Positions 23,076 through 32,407 are shown, counted from the first letter of the stretch. The stretch: 64,000 nt of DNA from Lachnospiraceae bacterium (GCA_022791975.1 JAAWAC010000007.1:1-64000); one strand, 5' to 3'. Notes: generated by a model from the letters alone, not told the origin. Translations and numbers: made by a program.

Positions 23076-24995
23076 TCACATATGGAAACGCCGTTTCAGC
23101 TCTGCTTTTGCTTTCTTATCTCCCAGAAGAAGACTGACACTTAAGATCCCCACCGAACTTAACAGGGCAGCCCGGGTTAAGGCCGGCCGGGTGATCACGC
23201 CTAACAGCCGCAAGACCATAGGAATCAGTCCCAGCACTACGTATTCTATCTGAAAAAGCAGATAGCTTTGCCAGCTCATATGATTTACCGCTGTCAAAAT
23301 AAGATTCATGCCATTGGCCAAAAGCAAAAGTGCAGGTATGGCATAATTCACAGACCATCCGGAATAGCCAAGGCTTACATCCGCCAGCAAGCAAAACACC
23401 TGGGCCGCCAGGGTCTGAATCATAATCTTGGCCGCTGGATTGGTATTGTGGTGAACAGAAAACCGCATGGTGAATAGAAAATAAACAATCGCTCCTGTGC
23501 TCACCAGGGACCAGGGCACTCCCCTATAGGTAAAAAAATTCAAAAAGGTCAAAATCCCTCCCAAAAGCACCGAGGCGACAAAATATCCCTTCGTCCAAAT
23601 ACGGTACCTTTCCTCATCCCGGGGCTGCCTGGGATAGGGAATCTTTCCCGGTTGCTCCTCTGGATATACCCCATTTCCCTCCACCCGCAAAGCCACTCCA
23701 TCTTCCTTAAGCTTCCGGAAAAAGGCCGTCTGGAGATCATTGTTGGAAAAAGCAGAGCTGATGGTGAAAACCAGCTGTTTTCCATAAGAGCATACCACAC
23801 ATTTGAAGGGCTGTTTGGGGGAGGCGCCCATAATAAAGTGAAAGCTCTCCACAAAGGGCTCGTACTGGGGAAGCATGCGTATAAACCCCAGATTGGATAA
23901 AGTGGTGGTAAAAGCTTTGGAGGTACGGCTATACACCAGCTTAATGCCCATATTTTTCAAAAACAGAGGAATGGGACGCAAAAGCCAGCTTTTCTCATTG
24001 GAAACATTGTAAGCGATAAGCTCCTCCATGTGCTCCTTGGTCAGCTGTCTGGAAAAGTGCTCTGCCACCTGCTCCAATATTTCCTCAAAAGAATAGACCT
24101 TCCCCTCCGAAAGCTTCATCTCTGCAAACACCACACCAAAAAAATTCATGGTGGTTTCTGATGGGAAGAATTGGCGCAGATTTACCGGAATATTGATGCG
24201 GACTTTGTGCTTGTCCAGGCGTCCCTTTTTTCTTCTCTCCTCTTCTCGTTCTCCATGCCCAAGCTCCCCTGCTTTCAGGACTTCCGGCTTATACACCTGG
24301 TAAATGCTGTAGACCAGCACTGCTGCCAGATACTGGGTAATGCTGACGCCGTATTCCTGGCACACTCCTTTCAGAGAGGGAATGTCCAGAAATCCATGGG
24401 TCACTCCCATCACCCCCAGTGGCAGAACCTCGTCTTTTAGTTCATAGGCCACCACACCACCATACCCCTTTGTTCCCTCTTTTACATAGTATTTCTCATA
24501 GCTGTCCTCCACCTGGAGCGAGGTCTTTTCTCCCATACCTCCTTTTAGAGGCGGAAGCTTGTCCGGATATCGCAGATGGAGGTATTGCGCTGTCAGTTCC
24601 TTTAAAAAATTAATGGCTCCATAGCCATCCGTCAGAGCATGAAAGATTTCCACATTGATCTTATTTTTAAAATAGCTCACCCGGAATAAATACTGATTGC
24701 TACTGTAGGGCTCAATATACCTGCAAGGGTAAAGGGCCTCCTCCGTTAAGACAGGCGCCTTGGGGTTGGTCTCAAAATAGTACCAGAATACTCCCCTTCT
24801 GAGTCGCACCTGCATTCCCTCAAACCAGGGCAGCATATGCTGTAGAGCCTCGTACAAAAGTCCGGGATCTATCTCCTCCCGAAGTACCACCCCTATGCGG
24901 TATACACTGCTCAGATGCTCATTGGAAATAACTGGAAATATATTTGCCGTATTGTCCAGCCGATGCCAGCGGATCTCCTTCTCTGTCTTTGCCAA
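23076..24995 (-). CDS. Condensation-like acyltransferase fused to a membrane domain
   Basis: The N-terminal 430 residues resemble the chloramphenicol-acetyltransferase/NRPS-condensation fold, with the catalytic HxxxD-type motif HALTDGYG near residue 120 and a late SNLGF motif. The C-terminal 150 residues contain five or six hydrophobic helices (about 475-620). I believe this matches an alcohol acetyltransferase-like family with a DUF6320-type membrane part common in Lachnospiraceae. The TTG at 24995 is chosen as start because AGGAGG lies just upstream. The open frame continues to 25142 without a usable site. Product unknown: a lipid, carotenoid-like or peptide ester are all possible. Confidence 0.7.
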   Translation of the reverse strand: MAKTEKEIRWHRLDNTANIFPVISNEHLSSVYRIGVVLREEIDPGLLYEALQHMLPWFEGMQVRLRRGVFWYYFETNPKAPVLTEEALYPCRYIEPYSSNQYLFRVSYFKNKINVEIFHALTDGYGAINFLKELTAQYLHLRYPDKLPPLKGGMGEKTSLQVEDSYEKYYVKEGTKGYGGVVAYELKDEVLPLGVMGVTHGFLDIPSLKGVCQEYGVSITQYLAAVLVYSIYQVYKPEVLKAGELGHGEREEERRKKGRLDKHKVRINIPVNLRQFFPSETTMNFFGVVFAEMKLSEGKVYSFEEILEQVAEHFSRQLTKEHMEELIAYNVSNEKSWLLRPIPLFLKNMGIKLVYSRTSKAFTTTLSNLGFIRMLPQYEPFVESFHFIMGASPKQPFKCVVCSYGKQLVFTISSAFSNNDLQTAFFRKLKEDGVALRVEGNGVYPEEQPGKIPYPRQPRDEERYRIWTKGYFVASVLLGGILTFLNFFTYRGVPWSLVSTGAIVYFLFTMRFSVHHNTNPAAKIMIQTLAAQVFCLLADVSLGYSGWSVNYAIPALLLLANGMNLILTAVNHMSWQSYLLFQIEYVVLGLIPMVLRLLGVITRPALTRAALLSSVGILSVSLLLGDKKAKAELKRRFHM

Positions 24996-25107
24996 AATCT
25001 CCCTCCTCTCAGCTATCCCAGTCTTATTATAATGCCAAATTTCCCAAAAGGGAAGCAAAAACAACGACAGCCCTTCTTCCCCCAGGACTGCCGTCGCAAA
25101 TGCTATC

Positions 25108-26571
25108 TTATAGTAAAAACAAATCCAGAACCCGGTCTGCACACCAGGGCAAATCTACCTGGTATACCGGGCCTTCTGCCACCAAAAGCTCCGTCCTAAA
25201 GACTTCCCCGTTTACCAGATACCGGATACTTCCCACCTGCTGCCCTTCCTCCACCGGCGCTTTTAGCTTAGTTTCCACCTGGCACTCCACCTGGATGGCC
25301 TCATCTGTGCGCAGCAAAATCTGTCTGTTCTCCCCCTCCTGGGACGTCATGGCTGGTTCCTCCGCCCGTCGCACCGGCACATAGACGGTCTCCCCGATTT
25401 CCTCTCCCCGACCATTTTCCACCAGGATAGGGGAGAGCTCTGCCATGTCCGGCTCCACCTCAGAAAAGCTGTGAAGGCTGTAATACTCCAAACCATAATT
25501 CATAAGCTTTCGCATATCACTCCACTTATAGCTTTTGTGATTGGGCCAGCCACAGGCCAAAAGAGCCGCTATATAGGTTTTCCCATCCCGCCTTAAGGAT
25601 CCCACATAACAGTAACCTGCCTGGTTGGTAAAGCCCGTCTTTCCCGACAAGGCTCCCTCCATCATCTGCAAAAAGGCATTGTGATTGTGGACAGAAAAGC
25701 TTCTGGCGCCACTCTCATCTGAAAAACTGTGGGAAGGCCGGCGGGTAATCTCCAGAAATTTCTCCCTCTGGGGAGACTGGCTGATGCAATACCGCAGAAT
25801 TCGCGCCAAATCCGCCGCTGTGGTAGCATGGATTCCTCCCTCATCTTCTGCGTCCAGGCCATTGGGCGTGACAAAATGGGTGTCAAAGCATCCAATGTCC
25901 CGGGCCTTGGCATTCATAAGCTTGGCAAACTCCGCCACCAGCTCCCGGCTCTCCTCCTTGCTGCGGGTCTTTGCGTCTGTCACAGCTGTCACTCCTTTTG
26001 GCTGTTCCTTGAGACTGTCCAGCGCTGCTCCCTCTTCCGGCTGTTCCTTGGGACTATCTAGGCCCCCTTCTTCCCTTTGCTCCCTGGGACTATCTAGGCC
26101 CCCTTCTTCCCTTTGCTCCTTTGGACGGTCTGCCACCGTCCCCGTCTCTTCCTGGCGCATCTCCTCCGCCACATATTCTGCAATCGCCACCGCCGAATCA
26201 TTGTGGGATTCCAGCATTAGGGAGCAGAGGAGATCCTCCAGCCGATATCTCTCTCCCTTCCTGGCATTCAGCTGTACATCCGGCATACCAGCTGCATACT
26301 CGGATATGGTAACCATGGAATCCAGCTCCCCATTCTCCAGAGCTACAATCAGCGTCATAATCTTTGTGGTACTGGCCATGGGCCGAATCTCATGACCATT
26401 TTTCTCAAATAAAATACGCCCGGAATCCGCATCCATCAAGACAGCTGACTGGGCATACAGCTGATCCGGCTCCTTTGGCGCTTCCGGCTCCTCTCCCCTG
26501 GAGGGAAGGGCGGGAAATGCCAGAGACAACAGCATACATCCCAGGATTCCCTGCTTCCACCATTGCTTCAT
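25108..26571 (-). CDS. dacF: D-alanyl-D-alanine carboxypeptidase (DacF type) with repeat insertion
   Basis: Penicillin-binding carboxypeptidase that trims stem pentapeptides of peptidoglycan outside the membrane. The 487-residue protein has a signal peptide (1-26), SxxK at S67-K70 (ASTTKIM), SxN at S122-N124 (ESHNDS) and KTG in LSGKTGFTNQAG near 290. A Lys/Glu/Gly-rich insertion of about 60 residues (140-200) sits between SxN and KTG and contains 12-residue repeats of the type SPKEQREEGGLD. Family members lack this insertion. A C-terminal beta domain (about 370-470) is normal. It is monocistronic. A second DacF-like gene lies at 36010. Confidence 0.9.
   Translation of the reverse strand: MKQWWKQGILGCMLLSLAFPALPSRGEEPEAPKEPDQLYAQSAVLMDADSGRILFEKNGHEIRPMASTTKIMTLIVALENGELDSMVTISEYAAGMPDVQLNARKGERYRLEDLLCSLMLESHNDSAVAIAEYVAEEMRQEETGTVADRPKEQREEGGLDSPREQREEGGLDSPKEQPEEGAALDSLKEQPKGVTAVTDAKTRSKEESRELVAEFAKLMNAKARDIGCFDTHFVTPNGLDAEDEGGIHATTAADLARILRYCISQSPQREKFLEITRRPSHSFSDESGARSFSVHNHNAFLQMMEGALSGKTGFTNQAGYCYVGSLRRDGKTYIAALLACGWPNHKSYKWSDMRKLMNYGLEYYSLHSFSEVEPDMAELSPILVENGRGEEIGETVYVPVRRAEEPAMTSQEGENRQILLRTDEAIQVECQVETKLKAPVEEGQQVGSIRYLVNGEVFRTELLVAEGPVYQVDLPWCADRVLDLFLL
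26015..26119 (-). repeat. 36-nt tandem repeats inside dacF
   Basis: Positions 26051-26083 and 26087-26119 are identical over 33 nt with a period of 36 nt, that is 12 codons. A more degenerate unit lies at about 26015-26047. The period keeps the reading frame, so copy number could change without inactivating the enzyme. Confidence 0.85.
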
Positions 26572-26680
26572 AGGCTCTCCTGCCTGTGCTTGTTTCCCTT
26601 AAATATATGTCCCAATGCCAGGCAAAATGCCTTCTTTTCTGAATCCCCGGAGCTCTATAGCAAAACTGGAGCAGCCTTCA

Positions 26681-26854
26681 CTAAACCTGCCCGGAAGAAT
26701 CCGATTTCTCATCGCCGCAGCCGGCACATCCGGAACAGCCTCCACAGCCGCAGCCACAACAGCCCTCTCCCCGTTTCTTTCTCCGCACCATATAAGAAAT
26801 GCTGGCCACTAACAATCCCCCAATAATGAAAATTACCACAAGATCCGCAAGCAT
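26681..26854 (-). CDS. FeoB-associated Cys-rich membrane peptide
   Basis: A 57-residue protein. One membrane helix (LVVIFIIGGLLVASISY, about residues 5-21) is followed by a basic patch (RRKKR) and a tail with eight cysteines in CCGCGCGGCSGCAGC (residues 32-46). This is the layout of the small FeoB-associated Cys-rich family, thought to assist ferrous iron uptake through FeoB. GGAG precedes the ATG at 26854. No feoA or feoB gene is in the window, so it is an orphan here. Too short for most gene finders. Confidence 0.8.
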   Translation of the reverse strand: MLADLVVIFIIGGLLVASISYMVRRKKRGEGCCGCGCGGCSGCAGCGDEKSDSSGQV

Positions 26855-26987
26855 GATTCTCCACCCTTTCTCTACATCATTCTATTGATAACGAATATCA
26901 TTTTCTTTTATACTATCATATGCCTAGTTTTCCTGTTTGTCAAGAGACCTTTTCTCTGTATTTGCCAGGAAGCCTTTTCTTTGCTTC

Positions 26988-27016
26988 TTGAATTCCCTCT
27001 GGTTTGATAGTATACT
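26988..27016 (+). promoter_or_regulatory. Sigma-A promoter of the aldehyde dehydrogenase
   Basis: TTGAAT (26988-26993) and TATACT (27011-27016) are 17 bp apart, with the gene start 38 bp downstream of the -10 box. Confidence 0.75.
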
Positions 27017-27053
27017 AAACATTTAGAAAATAATTCCACAGGAGGCCCCTATC

Positions 27054-28418
27054 ATGGATATCCATACCCTTGTTGCCAATCAGAGAACCTATTTTTTATC
27101 CGGCGCCACCAGAAGCCTTGCCTTTCGACAGAGGGCCCTTTCCAAGCTGCAAAAAGCATTGCGGGAACAGGAATCCCTGCTCTCCCAGGCCCTCTCCCAG
27201 GATTTGGGCAAATCTCCCTTGGAGAGCTATATGACAGAAATCGGGCTGGTGTTGGACGAAATTCGCTTTCACCAAAGGCATCTGCCCCGCTGGATGAGAC
27301 AAAAATCTGTTCCCACTCCCCTGGCCCAATTTTACTCCCGAAGCTTTGTCTCCCCGGAGCCCCATGGAGTTACCCTTATCATGACTCCCTGGAACTATCC
27401 GGTCCAGCTGTGCCTGGAGCCCCTAGTAGGCGCCATCTCCGCGGGAAACTGCGCCGTGGTAAAGCCCTCCGCCTATGCCCCTTCTGTCAGCGCTGCCCTG
27501 GCAAAAATCCTGGGGGAGATCTATCCTCCCGAATACATCGCCGTGGTGGAGGGCGGCCGGAAAGAAAACAGCGCCCTTTTAGAGGAGCGCTTTGACTACA
27601 TTTTCTTTACGGGAAGCGTGGCTGTGGGAAAAACAGTCATGGCCGCGGCCGCTAAGCACTTAACTCCCGTCACCCTGGAGCTGGGAGGCAAGAGTCCCGT
27701 TATCGTGGACAATACAGCCAATTTAAAGCTGGCTGCCCGCCGCATCGCCTTTGGTAAGGTTTTAAATGCCGGACAGACCTGTGTAGCCCCAGATTATCTG
27801 TTTTTGCAGAAAGGACTTCTGGAGGACTTTCTGGAGGCATACCGCAAAGCCCTAAAATCCTTTTTCCCCCAGGGCAGTCTGGAGTCCATGCCCACCATGG
27901 TAAATGACAAACATTTCTGTCGGGTTACCCGTCTGATGCAGCCGGAAAGGGTGGCCATCGGCGGGAACTTTCACGCAAAAGCCCGGCGTATTGAGCCCAC
28001 AGTCTTGGTTGATGTGACACCGGATTCTCCCATTATGCAGGAGGAAATTTTCGGTCCCGTTCTGCCCATTCTCACCTACGAGCGGCTGGAGGAATGCATC
28101 TCCTATATTCAGAGCCATGAAAAGCCCCTGGCCCTCTATCTCTTTACTTCCAGCAAGCAAACCCGGCGGAAAATTCTCTCCTCCTGCTCCTTTGGCGGTG
28201 GGTGTATCAATGACACCATTATACACCTGGCCACCCCTCACATGGGCTTCGGGGGTGTGGGCGCCTCCGGTATGGGCAGCTATCATGGCTATGAAAGCTT
28301 CCGCACCTTTTCTCATTTCCGGAGCATTGTGGACAAATCCACCTTTTTGGACCTCCCCTTGCGGTATCATCCCTACAGCCGGCAAAAGGAGAAAATTATC
28401 CGCATGTTTTTAAAATAA
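27054..28418 (+). CDS. Aldehyde dehydrogenase (class 3 / AlkH-like)
   Basis: NAD(P)-dependent oxidation of aldehydes, with a preference for medium or long-chain or aromatic aldehydes in this class. The 454-residue protein lacks the N-terminal arm of class 1 and 2 enzymes. It carries TPWNYPVQLC near 108, the cofactor loop FTGSVAVGK near 182, the general-base Glu in LELGGKSP near 210 and the catalytic Cys in NAGQTCVAPDY near 242. The C-terminal region has basic and hydrophobic residues. RBS AGGAGG. It stands alone on the plus strand and converges on the next operon. Confidence 0.9.
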   Translation: MDIHTLVANQRTYFLSGATRSLAFRQRALSKLQKALREQESLLSQALSQDLGKSPLESYMTEIGLVLDEIRFHQRHLPRWMRQKSVPTPLAQFYSRSFVSPEPHGVTLIMTPWNYPVQLCLEPLVGAISAGNCAVVKPSAYAPSVSAALAKILGEIYPPEYIAVVEGGRKENSALLEERFDYIFFTGSVAVGKTVMAAAAKHLTPVTLELGGKSPVIVDNTANLKLAARRIAFGKVLNAGQTCVAPDYLFLQKGLLEDFLEAYRKALKSFFPQGSLESMPTMVNDKHFCRVTRLMQPERVAIGGNFHAKARRIEPTVLVDVTPDSPIMQEEIFGPVLPILTYERLEECISYIQSHEKPLALYLFTSSKQTRRKILSSCSFGGGCINDTIIHLATPHMGFGGVGASGMGSYHGYESFRTFSHFRSIVDKSTFLDLPLRYHPYSRQKEKIIRMFLK

Positions 28419-28453
28419 TGCCCTCTCTCCTGCCAGAATAAACGGAAAAAGAA

Positions 28454-28487
28454 GCCGGTCCCCATTCCAAAGCGGAAGGAGGCCGGC
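28454..28487. terminator. Terminator between convergent genes
   Basis: GCCGG (28454-28458) pairs with CCGGC (28483-28487), extended by further pairs inside. On the minus strand it is followed by TTCTTTTTCCGTTTATT, so it mainly serves the polyol operon. Confidence 0.65.
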
Positions 28488-28501
28488 ACCTCTCTCTATA
28501 T

Positions 28502-28861
28502 TTATCCCAGAATCTCTTCTTTCTTTTCCAGAATCGCTGCCACAGCTACACAAGCCGGACAGTCGCAGTATTTTCCTCCAGCTTCCTTGATTTCTCTCCC
28601 GTGAGCTGCCACGGCTTTGGCTTTTTCTGCGCCAAATACCTGGGCCCCGGCTTCGGAATCTGCAAAAGCAATCAGGCCGTCAATGGACATAAGGTCCTCT
28701 TCAAGCTCCGCAACAAGCGCCTTGGCCAGCTCTGCTTCCCTGTCGGTCCCTATGGCAGCAAGCCAGCTCTGAGCCGCCTCTCTGGCCTCCTTACAGCAGG
28801 AAGCCGCAGCCATCATTTCCTTTACCTTTTCCACAACATACGCTTTTCCGCTCTGACTCAT
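28502..28861 (-). CDS. Small cysteine-motif protein of unknown function
   Basis: I cannot name a function for this 119-residue acidic, mainly helical protein. It has a CC pair near residue 20 (AAASCCKEARE) and a CDCPAC motif near residue 99, close to the C terminus. The motif could hold a metal or form a redox disulfide. The longer open frame to 29032 overlaps the dehydrogenase gene and is rejected, because AAAGGATG precedes the ATG at 28861. It is the last gene of the SDR-PHP-dehydrogenase operon, 46 bp after the dehydrogenase stop. Confidence 0.7.
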   Translation of the reverse strand: MSQSGKAYVVEKVKEMMAAASCCKEAREAAQSWLAAIGTDREAELAKALVAELEEDLMSIDGLIAFADSEAGAQVFGAEKAKAVAAHGREIKEAGGKYCDCPACVAVAAILEKKEEILG

Positions 28862-28907
28862 TTTTTCATCCTTTCTGTCGTATATGCAGGACAAACCATC
28901 TGCTTTT

Positions 28908-30173
28908 TTAGTCAATGCTCTTGGCATGCTCCAGCAGATATTTCTCCGCCTTACCGCACCACAGACCGTTATTTTCCGCCACAATCTTGGCCAACTCTGC
29001 AAACATGGGGTCTTCCTTCCCTTTCTCCTCAAAGTCTGCCAGGGCTGTCAAAGGCAGGCTGATCTGATTGTAAATCAGCTTCTTGCCTCCAGGAATCTTG
29101 GGCAGGTTTAAGGTAGTCTCCACAACCGCATCCAGACCTCCAATATGGGTCACCATGGCCGCCGGGTCGATCTTGCCTGCATTCATCAGGGCAATGGCTT
29201 CCCGCATATCATTGGTGTTTCCGCCGCTGGTTCCTACCACATGGGTGGAGGCATAGTGCACATTGTAGAAATTGAACTCTGCCTTAAACTGGCTGTTGGT
29301 GGGACCGGCAAAGAAATTCAGGCAGCCGTCATGTCCCAGAATGCCGTCAGCCTGCTCCACCACCGGCTTCACCGGCGCAAAGCAGATCACATCGTCATAA
29401 CCTGTACCACCGGTAAGCTCCCGAAGAGCTGCCACCGGGTCCTCCACCTTTGCAGTGTTTACATAGTGCAGCTCAATGCCCAGCTCCTTGGCATGCTCCA
29501 CAGTATAGATGCTGGCCGCCCGCTCAAGACGTGCGTCATCAATATCCGTGATCACCAGCAGGGAGGGACGACGATCGCAGTGAAGGGCATAGTCAATGGC
29601 GCCCAGACCCATGGGGCCTACGGAAGCCAGAAGGGCCAGCTTTCCACCCTCCACAATCCCCATCTTATGCTCATAGCTGCCGCCGGTGGTGTGATACATG
29701 GCGTGATAGGTACCGATAATGCAGCTCATGGGCTCTGCCAGAGATCCATAAAAATAGGTGTCGGAATCATATTTCAGCAGGCAATCCATAGCCAGGGTTT
29801 CCATGGGAATGTTGGCATACTGGGTGTCACCGCCGCACTCAGGATAGGAATAGCCCGGCGCCTTTAAGGAACCCTGATAGAAATGTGCCGGCTGAATGGA
29901 GAAGCCATCTCCCGGCTTAAATTTATCTTTCCAGTTCTCTCCTACCTCCACAATCTGACCACAGAACTCGTGTCCCACAATGGTGGGATTCTCCGCCACA
30001 TTGTCCGGCACCCGCTTATGCTCCTCGCCCTCCACAGCAGCCTTATAAGTGCTCATGCAAAGGGAATCGGAAATCACCTTTACCCGCACGCCGTCTGCGC
30101 CAATATCCGAAAGCTCCATTTCCTCCAGACGCAAATCCATTTTTCCATATATCCGCACTGCCTTTGTTTTCAT
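28908..30173 (-). CDS. Zinc-binding alcohol dehydrogenase, L-sorbose-1-phosphate reductase-like
   Basis: Medium-chain dehydrogenase that would interconvert a ketose or polyol phosphate with NAD(P). In 421 residues the GroES-like part has CMSTYK near 39 and the zinc-ligand region GHEFCGQIVEVGENW near 67. A Rossmann domain includes LASVGPMGLGAIDYA near 182. Length and the long insertion around 100-150 match sorbose-1-phosphate reductase (SorE) rather than short threonine dehydrogenases. Operon position after SDR and PHP genes supports a polyol-phosphate role. Exact substrate is inferred. Confidence 0.75.
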   Translation of the reverse strand: MKTKAVRIYGKMDLRLEEMELSDIGADGVRVKVISDSLCMSTYKAAVEGEEHKRVPDNVAENPTIVGHEFCGQIVEVGENWKDKFKPGDGFSIQPAHFYQGSLKAPGYSYPECGGDTQYANIPMETLAMDCLLKYDSDTYFYGSLAEPMSCIIGTYHAMYHTTGGSYEHKMGIVEGGKLALLASVGPMGLGAIDYALHCDRRPSLLVITDIDDARLERAASIYTVEHAKELGIELHYVNTAKVEDPVAALRELTGGTGYDDVICFAPVKPVVEQADGILGHDGCLNFFAGPTNSQFKAEFNFYNVHYASTHVVGTSGGNTNDMREAIALMNAGKIDPAAMVTHIGGLDAVVETTLNLPKIPGGKKLIYNQISLPLTALADFEEKGKEDPMFAELAKIVAENNGLWCGKAEKYLLEHAKSID

Positions 30174-30270
30174 TCTGTTTCCATCCTTTCTATGTTTTAT
30201 ATCCCCCGCCGCTAGGGAAGAGACTTTGCCATCCTCCTGCCAGACTTAACCAGGGGCTTTTCCATTCTTC

Positions 30271-31455
30271 TCAAACCGGATAATCCTTTTCCCGCTCCAC
30301 CAGCTTCCAGGCCATCTCCACCAGATGCTGAAACTCCGGCTTGGCAAGCTGGGGACATATCATGCTCTGCCGAGAGGTATTCACATCCTCCCCAGAGATT
30401 TCAGTCATGTCATATTTCCGGCAAAGAGCCTGGAGACGCTCTATCTGCTCCGGGGTGTTCCGTGCCGGCATATAGGTAATGCCCCGGACGCCCTCCTCCT
30501 TTAACATCTCAAAAAGCTCTTCCAGGAAATCATCCTCAAATTTGGCCGCCTTCTTGTCCCCTGTGACGGAATTGGTCACATCCCCCAGATAGGGATAGCA
30601 GAGAATCGCTCCCACCTCATCCGCCAGCTTAACCAGATCTCCAAAGAGGATACATTCCTCCGTAGCCGGTATGTAAATTTTTTCCACCAACTGAGCCTTC
30701 ATCACTCCCAGAAGATCGTAGAGCTCATGGGGATTGGTGGCATCGGAAAGCTGCACCTTTTGCTTCTCTGTGAGAGGAATCCCAAGCTTCTCCTCCACAA
30801 AGCCCCCACATGCCTCTCTCCCGGCCCGATCCATGATTTTTTTGCTCAGGGCATAGAGAAGATGTCTCTCCGTAATGGAGCCTCCCACCTGATAACAGGA
30901 GACAGGTACCACATCCCTATCAAAATCCAGGGAAATTCCATAGGGCTCCATTAGCCGGTTGATATTCTCCACCATTTTCCGGTTCCGGAGGTTGCGCTTC
31001 TCCCGAAGAGGAGCAAATACCTCCTGGAGTCTGGCAAAGCCGGTAGCTGGTACACTGTGAATGGCCATATAGGCCACCCCCGCCTGGTCCGGATTATTTA
31101 GCTTGCGCCCTGCCAGCCGGGTCTGTGCCAGACTAGCCCGGCACTCCATACCGCAGGTGGTGCCCATACCAGCAATTTTTCCCGCCTTTCGAAACTCTAT
31201 GGCTCCCCCTATGCTGTCATGGTCCATAATGCCCGCTGTTTGCAGCCCTTCTGCCCGGGCCATATACACCGCTGCCGTGGGAGAGTAGGGGGAAAAGGAG
31301 TAGCAGGTATGAATGTGATTGTTGGCATACTGGGGTTTCACCTCAGGAGCTTCCTTTTCCTCCCCCAGCACAATGGCCAGATTGGCCAGCCGCTCCGCCG
31401 GGTCCTCTACGTTCAATAGCTCCAGCGTCTCCTTAAGCTCCACATATTTCTCCAT
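30271..31455 (-). CDS. PHP-domain metallohydrolase-like protein
   Basis: The 394-residue protein has the PHP metal-site pattern: NNHIHTCYSFSPYS near 46 (HxH), MDHDSIGG near 77 (DHD), a later MECR loop, and conserved C-terminal DVN (EDVNTS near 365). PHP proteins act as phosphoesterases or nucleases using two or three metals. AGGAGG lies just upstream of ATG. It is the second gene of the operon, 8 bp after the SDR gene. A sugar-phosphate phosphatase or lyase role would fit the context, but this is inference. Confidence 0.8.
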   Translation of the reverse strand: MEKYVELKETLELLNVEDPAERLANLAIVLGEEKEAPEVKPQYANNHIHTCYSFSPYSPTAAVYMARAEGLQTAGIMDHDSIGGAIEFRKAGKIAGMGTTCGMECRASLAQTRLAGRKLNNPDQAGVAYMAIHSVPATGFARLQEVFAPLREKRNLRNRKMVENINRLMEPYGISLDFDRDVVPVSCYQVGGSITERHLLYALSKKIMDRAGREACGGFVEEKLGIPLTEKQKVQLSDATNPHELYDLLGVMKAQLVEKIYIPATEECILFGDLVKLADEVGAILCYPYLGDVTNSVTGDKKAAKFEDDFLEELFEMLKEEGVRGITYMPARNTPEQIERLQALCRKYDMTEISGEDVNTSRQSMICPQLAKPEFQHLVEMAWKLVEREKDYPV

Positions 31456-31463
31456 AAGCCCTC

Positions 31464-32342
31464 CTAATTCAGCATGGTCTGGCCGCCGGTAACGGGAATG
31501 GCCTGACCAGTCTCATAGCATTGCTCCACACAGTAAAACAGGGCTTTGGCCACATCCACCGGCGTACAGCCTCTGCGGATGGGGGATTTGGACAGGTAAA
31601 ACTCCTTCACATCCTCCACAGTCTTGGCTCCCGGCACCTTTCCTGCCTGGAGATACTGCACAAACAATCCCTTTTCCGGGTCGGACCACAGAGGACCGTC
31701 ATAGAAGTTCCCAGGGCAGATGGCATTTACCTTGATCTGCCAGGTTACCAGCTCCAGGGCAAAGCTCTGGGTGAGACCAATGCCGCCAAACTTACCTCCT
31801 GCGTAGGCAAAATTATTTTTGGAACCTGTAAGTCCGGACTTGGAGTTAATCTGTACAATGTCAAACCACAAATTCTCGTCCGCCTCATGCTGCGCCTTCA
31901 TTATCTCCGAAGCATATTTGGCGCAGTAGAAATATCCCATGTAATTGACCTTGGTCACAAACTCAAACTGGGCAGGCGTCAACTCCTCCAGGCTGCCGGC
32001 CTTTAACACGCCTGCATTGGACACAAAGATATCCACACCGCCGAAATGCTCCACCGTGCGGATCAGCAGCTCCTCCACAGACTGGGGAGCGCTTACGTCC
32101 ACCTTGATGCCCACGGCCCGCTCTCCCAAAGCTTCCGCTGATTTCCCGGCCAGCTCCTCATTCAGGTCCGCCAGCACCACGCTGGCTCCCTCCCGGTACA
32201 TCTCCTGGGCAATGCCAAAGCCAAAGCCCTGGGCTCCTCCGGTGACAATGGCAATCTTGCCCCCCAGACGCCCTGTGGTTTTTGGCCGGTTGTGAATGTT
32301 CTGTTTTGCATACGCTTTTGCTTCTTCCAGATTCATCATCAT
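31464..32342 (-). CDS. Short-chain dehydrogenase, sorbitol-6-phosphate dehydrogenase-like
   Basis: NAD-dependent oxidoreductase, first gene of a four-gene operon. The 292-residue protein has the cofactor motif TGGAQGFGFGIA near 34, NAGV near 110, and the catalytic Ser-Tyr-Lys in NSKSGLTGS and YAGGKFGG near 170-185. Later, NAICPGNF follows the usual SDR pattern. The sequence style, with an N-terminal extension, recalls sorbitol-6-phosphate 2-dehydrogenase. AAAGGAG lies before the ATG. No PTS genes accompany the operon. Confidence 0.78.
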   Translation of the reverse strand: MMMNLEEAKAYAKQNIHNRPKTTGRLGGKIAIVTGGAQGFGFGIAQEMYREGASVVLADLNEELAGKSAEALGERAVGIKVDVSAPQSVEELLIRTVEHFGGVDIFVSNAGVLKAGSLEELTPAQFEFVTKVNYMGYFYCAKYASEIMKAQHEADENLWFDIVQINSKSGLTGSKNNFAYAGGKFGGIGLTQSFALELVTWQIKVNAICPGNFYDGPLWSDPEKGLFVQYLQAGKVPGAKTVEDVKEFYLSKSPIRRGCTPVDVAKALFYCVEQCYETGQAIPVTGGQTMLN

Positions 32343-32407
32343 TTCTCTCCTTTTCGAAATATCGTGCTTCTTACCCTGCTGCCCGGTCCGCTTTTCTGTC
32401 TAGTTTC

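Noticed and set aside
28862-29032. N-terminal extension of the CDCPAC protein into the dehydrogenase gene
   Set aside because: The extension reads the dehydrogenase C-terminal DNA in another frame. A ribosome site directly before 28861 supports the short form.
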